DNA of 64,000 nt from an uncultured Chlamydia sp. Lineage in GTDB: Bacteria > Chlamydiota > Chlamydiia > Chlamydiales > Simkaniaceae. Of the stretch, positions 26,599-36,044 are shown in pieces; the first letter of the stretch is position 1; each line of letters starts with the position of its first letter. The notes beneath the pieces are model-generated. The model did not search any database and was not told the DNA's origin. It saw nothing but the letters and a program-made list of their open reading frames with translations. The stretch lies in contig CAMGYI010000001.1 of assembly GCA_946127115.1 (NCBI GenBank), positions 329,942 through 393,941 on the forward strand, read 5' to 3'. A program made the position numbers and the translations under genes.

Positions 26599-27329
26599 AA
26601 TGGAAGAAGCTGGCTCAAAAACTGTTGATAAATAAAGGATCCGATTCCGGCTCCAAGGAGAGGGCCAACAATTGGTACCCAAGCATAATCCCAATCAGAA
26701 TCCCCCTTTCCTTGAATCGGAAAAAGTGCGTGAACGATTCTGGGTCCCAAATCACGAGCAGGGTTGATCGCATATCCTGTCGGACCACCGAGGGAAAGAC
26801 CTATACTAAAGACAAGTAGACCAACGGCAAAAGGCCCTATTCCACTTCCGATTCCATTATGGATATTGAAAATACCGAGAATACCAATCAACAGCACCGC
26901 CGTTGCAATGACTTCGGTAATAAAGTTCCACGATATATGACGAATCGCGGGCTGCGTGCAAAAAATAAGGAGCTTGTGGGTTTTGTTCTCGCTCTTACCA
27001 AAGTGCAAATAATACGATACCCAAACAAGAACAGCCCCAATAAAAGCCCCAATGAGCTGAGCAATAATATAGGTGGGAACGAGATTCCAAGCCGTCTTTC
27101 CAGCAATGGCAAGGCCAAAAGTGACTGCCGGATTAACATGCCCTCCACTCGCCCATCCAATCGTATACACTGCAATCGAAACAGCAAAACCCCAACCGGT
27201 ACTGATCACAATCCACCCCCCTTTTTCCCCCTTAGAGCGCTTTAATAACACGTTTGCTACAGATCCGTCTCCTAGTAAAACAAGAAGGAGCGTTCCAATC
27301 AACTCTCCCCAAAAAATACTCATCGCCAT
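26595..27329 (-). CDS. glpF: Glycerol facilitator (aquaglyceroporin)
   Basis: About 244 residues with six helices and the two NPA half-helix boxes, 'GHVNPAVTFGLAIAG' and 'AINPARDLGPRIVHAL'. The Asp after the second NPA box (NPARD) is the glycerol-facilitator mark, as opposed to water-specific aquaporins. It would let glycerol cross the inner membrane. I used the ATG following GGAAG; a further ATG two codons downstream is better spaced, and upstream ATGs exist. It diverges from glpK with about 66 bases between starts, so both are likely controlled from one region. Confidence 0.92.
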   Translation of the reverse strand: MAMSIFWGELIGTLLLVLLGDGSVANVLLKRSKGEKGGWIVISTGWGFAVSIAVYTIGWASGGHVNPAVTFGLAIAGKTAWNLVPTYIIAQLIGAFIGAVLVWVSYYLHFGKSENKTHKLLIFCTQPAIRHISWNFITEVIATAVLLIGILGIFNIHNGIGSGIGPFAVGLLVFSIGLSLGGPTGYAINPARDLGPRIVHALFPIQGKGDSDWDYAWVPIVGPLLGAGIGSFIYQQFLSQLLPL

Positions 27330-27395
27330 ATCACTTCCAAAGATTTTCGTTGACATATAGCACATCGAAATGAAGAGTACAAGTTAAGGGTGGCT

Positions 27396-28874
27396 ATGAA
27401 ATATATTTTGTCTTTAGACCAAGGAACAACCAGCTCAAGAGCACTTGTGGTAACCCAAGAAGGAGCAATCATTGGGCGTGCACAAAAAGAATTTCGGCAA
27501 ATTTTTCCAAAGCCAGGTTGGGTTGAGCATGATCCAATGGACATCTGGGCAACGCAAGCTTCTGTCATGACAGAAGCAATGAGTCGCGCACGCATTACAA
27601 TGCAACAGATTGCTTCAATTGGAATCACTAACCAACGAGAGACCACGATCGTCTGGGACAAAAAAACCTCAACACCTGTCTACAATGCTATTGTCTGGCA
27701 AGATCGACGAACCATTCCCCTATGCAAAAAACTAAAAAAAGACGGTATTGAACCCACTTTCAAGAAAAAGACAGGACTTCTCCTCGATCCATATTTTTCC
27801 GGAACAAAAATCCGATGGATATTAGACAACATTGTGGAAGCGAAGGGAAAAGACCTAGCTTTTGGTACAGTAGATAGCTGGCTCGTTTGGAAACTGACAG
27901 AAGGGTCGCAACATATTACTGATGCCACAAATGCATCTCGCACACTTCTCTACAATATTCATGAAGGAAAATGGGATGAGGAGCTTCTTAAAATCCTTGA
28001 TATCCCTCGGGAAATGCTCCCTGAAGTGAAAAGTTCTAGTGAAGTCTATGGCGAGTGCAGTAAAAACATCTGTTCGACCACCATACCTATTGGAGGGATG
28101 GCGGGAGACCAACAGGCCTCTCTTTTCGGACAGTCCTGTTTTGAAAAAGGGATGGGGAAAATCACCTATGGAACTGGATGTTTTATCCTTATGAATACAG
28201 GAAAAGTAGCCCCACCCCCTAACAAACATCTTCTAACTACAATTGCATACCAATTGAAAAATGAGGTTTACTATGCTTTAGAAGGGAGCGTTTTTATTGG
28301 AGGAGCAGTTGTTCAATGGCTCCGTGATTCCCTTGGCATTATTGCCTGCTCCGAAGATGTAGAATCCCTTGCAAAAAAAGTCTCTTCTGCTGAAGGAGTT
28401 GTCTTTGTTCCTGCTTTTTCCGGTCTGGGTGCACCTTACTGGGATCCTCAAGCTCGAGGGGTAATTCTAGGAATTACCCGTGGAACAACAGCGGCACACA
28501 TCGCAAGAGCTTCACTTGAAGGAATCGGATTTCGAGTTTCCGATATCTTAGAAGTAGTTAAGAAAAGTATGGAAGTGTCAGAGCTCCGCGTTGACGGAGG
28601 AGCGGTTTCTAACAATCTCTTAATGCAACTCCAATCCAATCTTTCGAATCTTCCTCTCATCCGCCCTCGCTTTAAAGAACTAACAGCTCTTGGCGCTGCC
28701 TTTTTGGCAGGGCTTAGCGTTGGCTATTGGAAAGATTTAGGGGAATTAAAAGATCTTTGGAAAGAAGAAAGACGTTTTGATCCCAACCTTTCAGAAAGAG
28801 ATAGGGATAGAAAAAAGAAAAAATGGAAACACGCAATTGAGTGCACAAAAATGTGGGGAGAGATTTATGAATAG
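27396..28874 (+). CDS. glpK: Glycerol kinase
   Basis: 492 residues from the ATG (a GTG lies 6 bases upstream). FGGY-family signatures include 'LSLDQGTTSSRALVV', 'WVEHDPMDIWATQ', 'GITNQRETTIVWDKKT', 'GGMAGDQQASLFGQ' and 'LRVDGGAVSNNLLMQ'. It phosphorylates glycerol to glycerol-3-phosphate. It is preceded by AAGG. With glpF divergent and glpD downstream, this is a full uptake-to-oxidation module. Confidence 0.97.
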   Translation: MKYILSLDQGTTSSRALVVTQEGAIIGRAQKEFRQIFPKPGWVEHDPMDIWATQASVMTEAMSRARITMQQIASIGITNQRETTIVWDKKTSTPVYNAIVWQDRRTIPLCKKLKKDGIEPTFKKKTGLLLDPYFSGTKIRWILDNIVEAKGKDLAFGTVDSWLVWKLTEGSQHITDATNASRTLLYNIHEGKWDEELLKILDIPREMLPEVKSSSEVYGECSKNICSTTIPIGGMAGDQQASLFGQSCFEKGMGKITYGTGCFILMNTGKVAPPPNKHLLTTIAYQLKNEVYYALEGSVFIGGAVVQWLRDSLGIIACSEDVESLAKKVSSAEGVVFVPAFSGLGAPYWDPQARGVILGITRGTTAAHIARASLEGIGFRVSDILEVVKKSMEVSELRVDGGAVSNNLLMQLQSNLSNLPLIRPRFKELTALGAAFLAGLSVGYWKDLGELKDLWKEERRFDPNLSERDRDRKKKKWKHAIECTKMWGEIYE

Positions 28875-28970
28875 AATCACTGCATTCTGTGGAATTAATT
28901 TTGGAAGGTCCCACTTTCTGTTTATCGATGAAACCGATTCCATTAACCATACAAACTTAGAGACAAATGA

Positions 28971-30533
28971 GTGAAACGGGATATGATGGTCCAAAGGCTT
29001 GGTGAAAGTTGGGACATCCTTATTATTGGTGGAGGAGCTACCGGGCTTGGCGCCGCAGTCGATGCCAGTTCTCGCGGGCTTAAAACCCTTCTTGTCGAAC
29101 AATCCGACTTTGCAAAGGCTACCTCGAGTCGAAGCACCAAACTCATTCATGGAGGCCTCCGGTATCTTCAACAGGGAAATCTTGCCCTTGTCTTAGAAGC
29201 TTTGCGTGAACGGGGACGCCTTTGCCAAAATGCTCCTCATCTCATCTATCACCGCGCTTTTTTTGTTCCAAGCTATCATTGGTGGCAAGGTCCATTTTAT
29301 GGGATTGGCCTCAAGATTTATGACATGCTAGCTGGAAAACTTGGGTTAGAGCCTTCACGTCATCTTTCTAAAAAAGAGACTCTTGATGCTCTCCCCAATA
29401 TTGCGTCAGAAGATCTTTATGGTGGAACCATTTATTATGATGGACAGTTTGATGATTCCCGCCTCGCAATTGCCCTTGCATTAACTGTCGCTGATCATGA
29501 AGGAGTTCTCATTAACTATATGAAAGTGACAGGGCTCATCAAAAAAAATAATCATGTTGAAGGAGTTATCCTTCATGATGCAGAAACGGGAGAGACCCAT
29601 GAAGTCCGAGCAAAAGTAGTCATCAATGCCACCGGGGTTTTCACAGATGAAGTGCGGCATATGGACGATCCTAATGAGCAAAAAATTATCCAATCAAGCC
29701 AAGGCGTTCATATCGTTCTTGACGGTTCATTTTTAGAAAGTAAAACGGCAATTATGATTCCCCATACCTCCGACGGAAGGGTCCTATTTATGGTTCCCTG
29801 GCTCGGAAAAGTTCTCGTCGGCACTACAGATACCCCCGTTAAAAAACCCGATCTAGAGCCGAAACCCCTTGAAGAAGAAATATCTTTTATCCTCAAGGAG
29901 GCAGGGAAATATCTCTCAAACCTCCCCAAACGCAGCGATATCCTCAGCGCATTTGCTGGGCTTCGCCCTCTCATTGCAGCAGAAGGAGGACAAAAGACAG
30001 CTGCCCTTTCCCGCGACCATTCCATTCTTGTTTCAAATGCTGGCCTCATTACCATTGCTGGTGGCAAATGGACCACCTACCGAAAAATGGCAGAAGATGT
30101 TATTGACAAAGCTCTTTTTGTTGGAGGCTTTGAAGAGCGCGCATGCAAAACAAAAGACCTCAAACTTCACGCGTTTCTAGAAAACGCTGATCCCTTTAAT
30201 CACTGGAGCACATATGGCAGTGATAAAGAAGCGATCGACAAGATCATTAAAGAAAACCCTAGCCTTGATCAATTCCTTCATTCCAAACTCCCTTATCTAA
30301 AGGGAGAAGTGATCTGGCATGTTCGAGAAGAAATGGCCCGCACCGTTGAAGATGTGTTGGCCCGTCGCACCCGCTCCCTACTCCTTGACGCCAAACTTGC
30401 CGTTAAAGTCGCCCCCCTAGTCGCCTCCCTAATAGCCCAAGAGCTAGGTCTTTCAAAAACTTGGGAAGATACCCAAATCAGCTCCTTTAAGGCACTGGCT
30501 TCAAACTATATTGTCTCCCCTGAACAGGGCTAA
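28971..30533 (+). CDS. glpD: FAD-dependent glycerol-3-phosphate dehydrogenase
   Basis: 520 residues. The FAD-binding GxGxxG site is 'IIGGGATGLGAAVDASSRG', followed by 'SSRSTKLIHGGLRYLQQG', the family signature. Later elements are 'GGTIYYDGQFDDSRLAI', 'VVINATGVFTDEV' and 'ITIAGGKWTTYRKMAED'. It oxidises glycerol-3-phosphate to dihydroxyacetone phosphate at the inner membrane, passing electrons to quinone. I kept the GTG start; an ATG 12 bases downstream is equally possible. It lies 96 bases after glpK. Confidence 0.96.
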   Translation: MKRDMMVQRLGESWDILIIGGGATGLGAAVDASSRGLKTLLVEQSDFAKATSSRSTKLIHGGLRYLQQGNLALVLEALRERGRLCQNAPHLIYHRAFFVPSYHWWQGPFYGIGLKIYDMLAGKLGLEPSRHLSKKETLDALPNIASEDLYGGTIYYDGQFDDSRLAIALALTVADHEGVLINYMKVTGLIKKNNHVEGVILHDAETGETHEVRAKVVINATGVFTDEVRHMDDPNEQKIIQSSQGVHIVLDGSFLESKTAIMIPHTSDGRVLFMVPWLGKVLVGTTDTPVKKPDLEPKPLEEEISFILKEAGKYLSNLPKRSDILSAFAGLRPLIAAEGGQKTAALSRDHSILVSNAGLITIAGGKWTTYRKMAEDVIDKALFVGGFEERACKTKDLKLHAFLENADPFNHWSTYGSDKEAIDKIIKENPSLDQFLHSKLPYLKGEVIWHVREEMARTVEDVLARRTRSLLLDAKLAVKVAPLVASLIAQELGLSKTWEDTQISSFKALASNYIVSPEQG

Positions 30534-30613
30534 CGCATTAAAATTCTTTCTCCAAAATATCCTCTCGATAAAAAAAAAGGTTTATGACAGAACAAGGGAA
30601 AGAGGACGTTTCT

Positions 30614-31141
30614 ATGAAAAAACTTGTATACTTACTATTGCTTATGATGACAGTCTATGCTGATCAAGGAGAACTTTCCCATATTATTACCCCTCGCGGA
30701 GGATCGGATCCCCAGTCCGATAACAAAATCCTGGTTGAAAAATTCTATGATGCTTTTGAAGCCAATGATCCACGCATAATCAATGAACTTTTAGCTTCAA
30801 AATATGGTGTTCAAGATTCAACAGTCGTGTTTGATTCCTCTTATAGTAAGTATGATGCATTCAGTAAAAACCTAAGTGTTCGCGTTCGTGCTCTGCATGA
30901 AGCGCTTCCTAAATTTAAGCTAACAATCATTGAAATGTTAGCTGATGGAAACAAAGTCCTTGCACGGGTACAGATTCAAGGGGTGCAGCGTGGATCTTTT
31001 CTCGGAGTTGCACCTACCGATAAGCCTATCGTCATTAAAGAGTTTGCCATTTTTACCATTGAAGGAGGGAAAATCACCCATCTCAACGAAGTCTGGAATG
31101 AACTGGGAGTGATGAAACAGATCGGCTATATCGTTTTATAA
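30614..31141 (+). CDS. Exported SnoaL-like (NTF2-fold) protein
   Basis: 175 residues from the ATG with GAGGA upstream. A signal peptide (MKKLVYLLLLMMTVYA, cut after YA) is followed by an NTF2/SnoaL-type fold: 'KILVEKFYDAFEANDPRIIN', 'DAFSKNLSVRVRALHEALP', 'DGNKVLARVQIQGVQRGSF', '[18 protein letters not shown]'. Such domains bind small hydrophobic ligands or act as cyclases or isomerases; the activity cannot be predicted. It follows glpD by 80 bases. Confidence 0.75.
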   Translation: MKKLVYLLLLMMTVYADQGELSHIITPRGGSDPQSDNKILVEKFYDAFEANDPRIINELLASKYGVQDSTVVFDSSYSKYDAFSKNLSVRVRALHEALPKFKLTIIEMLADGNKVLARVQIQGVQRGSFLGVAPTDKPIVIKEFAIFTIEGGKITHLNEVWNELGVMKQIGYIVL

Positions 31142-31418
31142 ATGGTAAAGATTTCTCCAAGGAAATAGGTTTTAATTGCAATCGCTATTGGGTCCTTACT
31201 TACCTGTACTACATGAGGAATCAATGGTTTATTTTGGACAAAAGACCAAAAAATGGGATTGTCATACGGATACCCGATTATATTGTCATAGAATATGGGG
31301 CTGAAACGGGAAATTCCTTATTGGGTGCAAGGGCAGTCCCCTGAAAAAATAGCCTCGTTGGAGTTTTATTCTCAATGTTTTCCACCTTATAAATTAAGAT
31401 TTTGGTACAATGCTTTGT

Positions 31419-32234
31419 ATGAAGAAAAAGCTTCTTGTTACAATCTCTTCTTGTTTGATTTTAGCAATAGCTGCAATTGGTTACATCTATTATCACCAGG
31501 AAGACATGCTATTTCAAAGAGCCGCTCTTCCAGAGGATTATGTTTTTAACTTCGAGGAACCTTTCGAAGAGCTCTTTCTTAATACCGAAGAAGGATCACG
31601 TATCAATGCCCTCTATTTTAAAACCAAAAGTCCCAAAGGGGTTGTCCTTTACTTCCATGGACGTGGAGGAAATCTTTCTGACAATTGGGGGAAAGTCTCA
31701 CATGAATTCACCTCTCGCGACTACGACCTCTTCGTGATGGATTATCGTGGATTTGGGAAAAGCAAAGGGAAACTAAGTGAGCGAGCCCTATGCCATGATG
31801 CAGATTGTTGTTACAACTATCTCAATAACCTTTATCGAGAAAACCAAATCGTAATCTACGGCCGCTCACTTGGTACTGGAATTGCTACCTACGTTGCTTC
31901 TCATCACGACCCAAAAACCCTGGTCCTTGAATCTCCCTATTTTAGCATTCTTGATCTTACTCCGCAGCAAATCCCCTACGTTCCTAGGTTCCTCATTCCA
32001 CCACTTCTGAAATACCACTTCCGAACTGACCAATGGATTGTCCGTGTCGACGCGCCTATACTTATTTTCCACGGTACAAAAGATGAACTTGTTCCCTACA
32101 ACTCTAGCATCCGTCTTCTTAAGCTTATTAAAGATAAACGGGACACTTCATTTATTTCCATTGAAAATGGAACACATAACCATCTCCGCTTTCACCCCAA
32201 ATACCAAAACGCGCTCTCTCTCATCCTAGAGTGA
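31419..32234 (+). CDS. Membrane-anchored alpha/beta hydrolase (BEM46/YqkD-like)
   Basis: 271 residues from the second ATG. One N-terminal helix (LLVTISSCLILAIAAIGYIY) anchors it with the catalytic domain outside the cytoplasm. Core motifs are 'KGVVLYFHGRGGNLSDNWG', 'MDYRGFGKSKG', the nucleophile elbow 'VIYGRSLGTGIATYV', 'IFHGTKDELVPY' (acid) and 'IENGTHNHL' (histidine). It would be a serine hydrolase of unknown ester or peptide substrate. Confidence 0.82.
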   Translation: MKKKLLVTISSCLILAIAAIGYIYYHQEDMLFQRAALPEDYVFNFEEPFEELFLNTEEGSRINALYFKTKSPKGVVLYFHGRGGNLSDNWGKVSHEFTSRDYDLFVMDYRGFGKSKGKLSERALCHDADCCYNYLNNLYRENQIVIYGRSLGTGIATYVASHHDPKTLVLESPYFSILDLTPQQIPYVPRFLIPPLLKYHFRTDQWIVRVDAPILIFHGTKDELVPYNSSIRLLKLIKDKRDTSFISIENGTHNHLRFHPKYQNALSLILE

Positions 32235-32271
32235 TTGTATAAAATTCCTATTTGTTGTAGACTCCCCCCCA

Positions 32272-33006
32272 ATGCAAGACTTACCACAACAACCACCGAG
32301 CTATGAAGTTGTGATTCCCTTAGAGCAGGATGATCGCAGCGGAATTGCCCAGGATGACTTAGAATTTCAGGTTTTAGAACCACCTACTCCCCCCACAACA
32401 AAATTAGAGGAAAAAGACCTTTTTAATTTGACTCACTTCTTACATCGAAAATACGAGAAGGGGTTCACGTGGGCAGAACTTCCTCATATTATTGAGTCTA
32501 TTCAAGTGTTTGTGGGATCTAATCCTAAGATGTGTTTGAAGGACAAGCGAAAGGCCGCAGTAGACACCGTCCATTATTTGATGGTAAGCCTAGATACCCT
32601 CTACCTTCCTGAAAAAGCAACCGACCCTTTCTTTGAAGAATTCATTGTCCCTTACGTAGAAGTGGCTCTTTCTTTCCCAACAGAGAGAGCTCTTATCAAA
32701 CCTTCTCGCCGTGAGGCTCTCACAAAAGAAATTTTGGTAGATTACGCGCAGCAAATCAAAATGCGCTTCAAAGAAGCAGGATTGACATGGAAAAACCTCT
32801 CGCTAGCAACCCGTTATGCTCTTGCCTATGTCTTGTCATATGAAGGCTTAAATAGGAAAGATCAAGTCATGAGTGCTTTTACCATCGTAGAAACAATCCT
32901 AGCTGAAACCGACCTATCTTGTTTTCCCGCTTATTATGACGAGAAGCTCTATAAGATCTTCTTGCATAGCTTTATTGTGACACAACTCTCCACTCCAAGT
33001 GCTTAA
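32272..33006 (+). CDS. Protein of unknown function with PPxY-containing N-terminus
   Basis: 244 residues, no family recognised. The first 50 residues are disordered and proline-rich ('QDLPQQPPSYEVVIPLEQ' and PPTPPTT), with one PPxY sequence (PPSY). From about residue 55 it is helical with 'KYEKGFTWAELPHIIESIQVF' and 'RFKEAGLTWKNLSLATRYAL', which look like two related helical units. No signal peptide or membrane helix. PPxY sequences bind WW domains in eukaryotes; a host-directed role is speculation. It lies 37 bases after the hydrolase gene. Confidence 0.65.
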   Translation: MQDLPQQPPSYEVVIPLEQDDRSGIAQDDLEFQVLEPPTPPTTKLEEKDLFNLTHFLHRKYEKGFTWAELPHIIESIQVFVGSNPKMCLKDKRKAAVDTVHYLMVSLDTLYLPEKATDPFFEEFIVPYVEVALSFPTERALIKPSRREALTKEILVDYAQQIKMRFKEAGLTWKNLSLATRYALAYVLSYEGLNRKDQVMSAFTIVETILAETDLSCFPAYYDEKLYKIFLHSFIVTQLSTPSA

Positions 33007-33143
33007 AAGCCTTATGCAGGTTCAAGAGCGCTCAACGCAACAAAGTCTAAATTCGTCTGAATCATTAATAACCCTCCATTTTTAAGTATAACTTCCCTCT
33101 ACCTCAGGGTATTTTCAATTCTAATTGTATGAATAATTTGACT

Positions 33144-36044
33144 TTAGAGTTTTTGACGTTTAAGCATTTCTGCAAAGAGACCAGATTCATTACTTAGGCT
33201 CTTGAAAGAACCCGTTTGTGTCACCTCTCCTTTTTCAAGAACATAGATCCGGTCAGCATTTTTGATGGTACTAAGGCGATGGGCAATGACGATACGGGAA
33301 ATATCAAGCTGGTCAATATTTTGGGTAATTTCTTCTTGAGAGTTGTTATCAAGCGCGCTTGTTGCTTCATCAAGCAGGAGAATCTTGGGATTTGGAAGAA
33401 GCGCCCGTGTAATAAGAAGACGTTGTTTCTGCCCACCTGAGAGAGTTTCCCCATTCATAGGAACAACGGTGTGGAGTCCCATAGGGAAATTTTCGAGATC
33501 ATTTTTAAAACTAGCTAGAGAAATTGCTCGATCAATCTCTTCTTCTGTATATTGCCCTCCCGCAACAATATTTTGATAAAGAGTTCCAGCAATAATACCC
33601 CCTCCTTGAAGGACAACACCCATCTGTCTTCTCACTTCACTTAGATTGAGATGAGAAAGGTCTTTTCCATTAAAATAGATGGCGCCAGATCGGGGTGTTT
33701 CGAAACCAAGAATTATCCGAATTAATGTGGATTTTCCACCTCCAGAAGGGCCCACAATTCCAATCATTTCTCGGGGAGCTAGACAAATAGAAACATCATT
33801 TAGAATAGAAACGCCTTCTTTTTCGTAGCTAAATGTTATATGATCAAGGCGAATATCTCCTGTGAGCTTTCCAGGATTTGATTTTTTTATGAGGAGTTCT
33901 TGAGGCTCTTCGATGATTACATAAGACCGTCTCCAAAGAGGAACAATAGCAGCAGCCTGCATAACGATATTACTCATCGAAAATACGGCCATCGAAAGGG
34001 TCATATAGGCTGTATTGAAAGCTAGAAAGTTCCCAATTGAAAGGGATCTCATTTCTTCCATCCGCATCACAGCTCCAAAGATCAAAATGATTGATAAATG
34101 GGGAAATGCTGCCATACTAGTCGTGACAATATTCTGGATATTTTGGGCGAACATTTCGATGGATTTCGATTTTGAGAATTGCTTCGCCCAATAGGAAAAA
34201 GCGTTGTTTTCTGCTCCTGCAACACGGAGTTTTGCAACCCCTGATAAGATTTGTACTAACGCTCCATTTATCTTCCCTTGCATCTCGTATACTTTCCCCT
34301 GAACTCTAATTTTCCAGCGAGCTAGAAGAACGGTAAGGAAAACCGCAACAACCAGGAGACTAACCCCAAGCGCAGTAAGTCTTGGGGAATAGATGGTCAT
34401 GATAATCAAGTAGAGAAGTGCAAAGATTCCCGTCAAAATAGCTTGGGAAATGTTACTACTTAGAAGAGGCCGCATCTGTTCCATTGCCATAGACCGTTGT
34501 AAAAGATCCCCAGCTGTAAAGCATCTAAAGAAATTCGCAGGGAGCTTCAGGAGTCGGTCCCAAATCGCAGGTTGTAAGCTGGAACTTAGCTTTCCATCGA
34601 TGCGTCCCAAAATAAGAGAGCGAAAATATATAAAAAGAGCGGCACTTGCTGCCGCTGCAATCATCCCTAGAGTAATTTGTATGAGAAGATCTGCATTAGC
34701 ATTTGGAATGGCGCTGTTAAAAATAAAGGAGATTCCAATAGGGGGAAAGAGAGAGAAAATGGCTGCAATCAGACCATACCCCAGGAGCTTAATAAACTCC
34801 ATTTTGCTTTCTTTAAAGTAAAAGAGAAGAGCCTCTTTTCCATTATGAATTTCATCCGGGATCGCTTTGTAAAAACTATAGGCATCCAAAGCAATATTTC
34901 GAGCAATTTTTTCCGTAATCTTCTTCTTCTTTCCTTTTACTGGGTCGATCATTTCATATTTTCCCCACTGATTTAGATAGAGAGCAATGGGATGACGCTC
35001 TTTGCCATAAAAAGTAAGAAGAGGGCCGGAATCAAACTTCCACCAAAGAGATCCTAATTGAACTCCTCGCATCCGAGCCTCGGAACCTTCTGCAATTCTC
35101 TCCACCTTATCTTTGAGTTCTCCTCCTAGATTTTTTTCTGGTGCTGTAAATTTTATCCCCTGTTTTCTGAAGACGATTTCAGCTGATTGAATGAGTGGAT
35201 CTGTACTAGTAACAATCTTTTCATCTTCACTAGTCTTAAGAACCCCTACCATCTCGGATAGCGTTTCATGAAGGGTCTCTTCTTGAAGTTTTTCTTTTTC
35301 CTCAAAACGTTTGAGTTCTTCTTGGTCCAAGAAAGCCCTTTTATAGACAAGGTAGTTTCCAATAAAGTGGTGAAAATGGGTGAGCCCTTCTTGCCAGACC
35401 TCTGAGTGAATAACTTCAGGGGTGCTTTTTGATTGTAGCATTATTTTTTCTAGAGACAGAAAATAGAGATGGGGAAGAAGAGGAAAGTTATTTTGCGAGA
35501 ATTTCACCTCATGAGAGCCAAGGAGTTTATAGTCTCCTCCTTTTGGAGTGAGCCAAACCACCCGCTCTTTCTCGACAGGAACTTCACTAATTTTAATCGT
35601 AAATGTCTCTCCCTTTTCAACACCAATACCTCCTTTATGAATCCAATGTTTAGGGCTAATCTCAATTGGAGAAAATACAAAATGGCCAAATTGGTTCAGG
35701 TAGTGTTCTAAAAGTGGAGAAAAGGCCTCTTGATTTGATGGAGAGTTTTTGAGCTTCCCTTTAAAATCCTCCACCTCCATTTCCCAAATAATGACAGGTT
35801 CTTCACTAAAAGCAAAGATCTCAAAAGGAATATTTCCTTTCCTCTCCATATCAAAGAGAAGGCGCCCAGACTGTATGGTTGAAAGGAGGGTTCTTCGACC
35901 CTCATGCCCCTCTTTTTTTTGCACAGCAAAAAGAATCAATGCTCCTTTTTCAAGAAACCAAATGGTCCCCTTTTTTTGAAGAGAGAGTCGAAAATTCGCT
36001 GGAGCCTCGATTTTCTTCCCATGCTCTTTAAACAAAACTTCCAT
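33144..36044 (-). CDS. NHLM-type ABC exporter, second subunit (no peptidase)
   Basis: About 966 residues. The last 600 form an ABC exporter: six helices, then an ATPase domain with Walker A 'IGIVGPSGGGKSTLI', signature LSGGQKQR and Walker B 'ILLLDEATSALDNNS'. The first 370 residues form a cytoplasmic region including a cyclic-nucleotide-binding-like beta barrel ('GTIWFLEKGALILFAVQ'), as in the ABC2 proteins of NHLM (nitrile-hydratase-leader microcin) clusters. It should pair with the peptidase-bearing subunit encoded just upstream, whose 3' end it overlaps by 17 bases. I chose an internal ATG after a G-rich tract; an ATG 42 bases upstream is open. Confidence 0.85.
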   Translation of the reverse strand: MEVLFKEHGKKIEAPANFRLSLQKKGTIWFLEKGALILFAVQKKEGHEGRRTLLSTIQSGRLLFDMERKGNIPFEIFAFSEEPVIIWEMEVEDFKGKLKNSPSNQEAFSPLLEHYLNQFGHFVFSPIEISPKHWIHKGGIGVEKGETFTIKISEVPVEKERVVWLTPKGGDYKLLGSHEVKFSQNNFPLLPHLYFLSLEKIMLQSKSTPEVIHSEVWQEGLTHFHHFIGNYLVYKRAFLDQEELKRFEEKEKLQEETLHETLSEMVGVLKTSEDEKIVTSTDPLIQSAEIVFRKQGIKFTAPEKNLGGELKDKVERIAEGSEARMRGVQLGSLWWKFDSGPLLTFYGKERHPIALYLNQWGKYEMIDPVKGKKKKITEKIARNIALDAYSFYKAIPDEIHNGKEALLFYFKESKMEFIKLLGYGLIAAIFSLFPPIGISFIFNSAIPNANADLLIQITLGMIAAAASAALFIYFRSLILGRIDGKLSSSLQPAIWDRLLKLPANFFRCFTAGDLLQRSMAMEQMRPLLSSNISQAILTGIFALLYLIIMTIYSPRLTALGVSLLVVAVFLTVLLARWKIRVQGKVYEMQGKINGALVQILSGVAKLRVAGAENNAFSYWAKQFSKSKSIEMFAQNIQNIVTTSMAAFPHLSIILIFGAVMRMEEMRSLSIGNFLAFNTAYMTLSMAVFSMSNIVMQAAAIVPLWRRSYVIIEEPQELLIKKSNPGKLTGDIRLDHITFSYEKEGVSILNDVSICLAPREMIGIVGPSGGGKSTLIRIILGFETPRSGAIYFNGKDLSHLNLSEVRRQMGVVLQGGGIIAGTLYQNIVAGGQYTEEEIDRAISLASFKNDLENFPMGLHTVVPMNGETLSGGQKQRLLITRALLPNPKILLLDEATSALDNNSQEEITQNIDQLDISRIVIAHRLSTIKNADRIYVLEKGEVTQTGSFKSLSNESGLFAEMLKRQKL

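Noticed and set aside
31295-31549. 84-codon plus-strand frame beginning MGLKREIPYWVQG
   Set aside because: Overlaps the start of the membrane-anchored hydrolase in another frame and has no recognised family; the first 40 codons look somewhat protein-like but cannot be supported.
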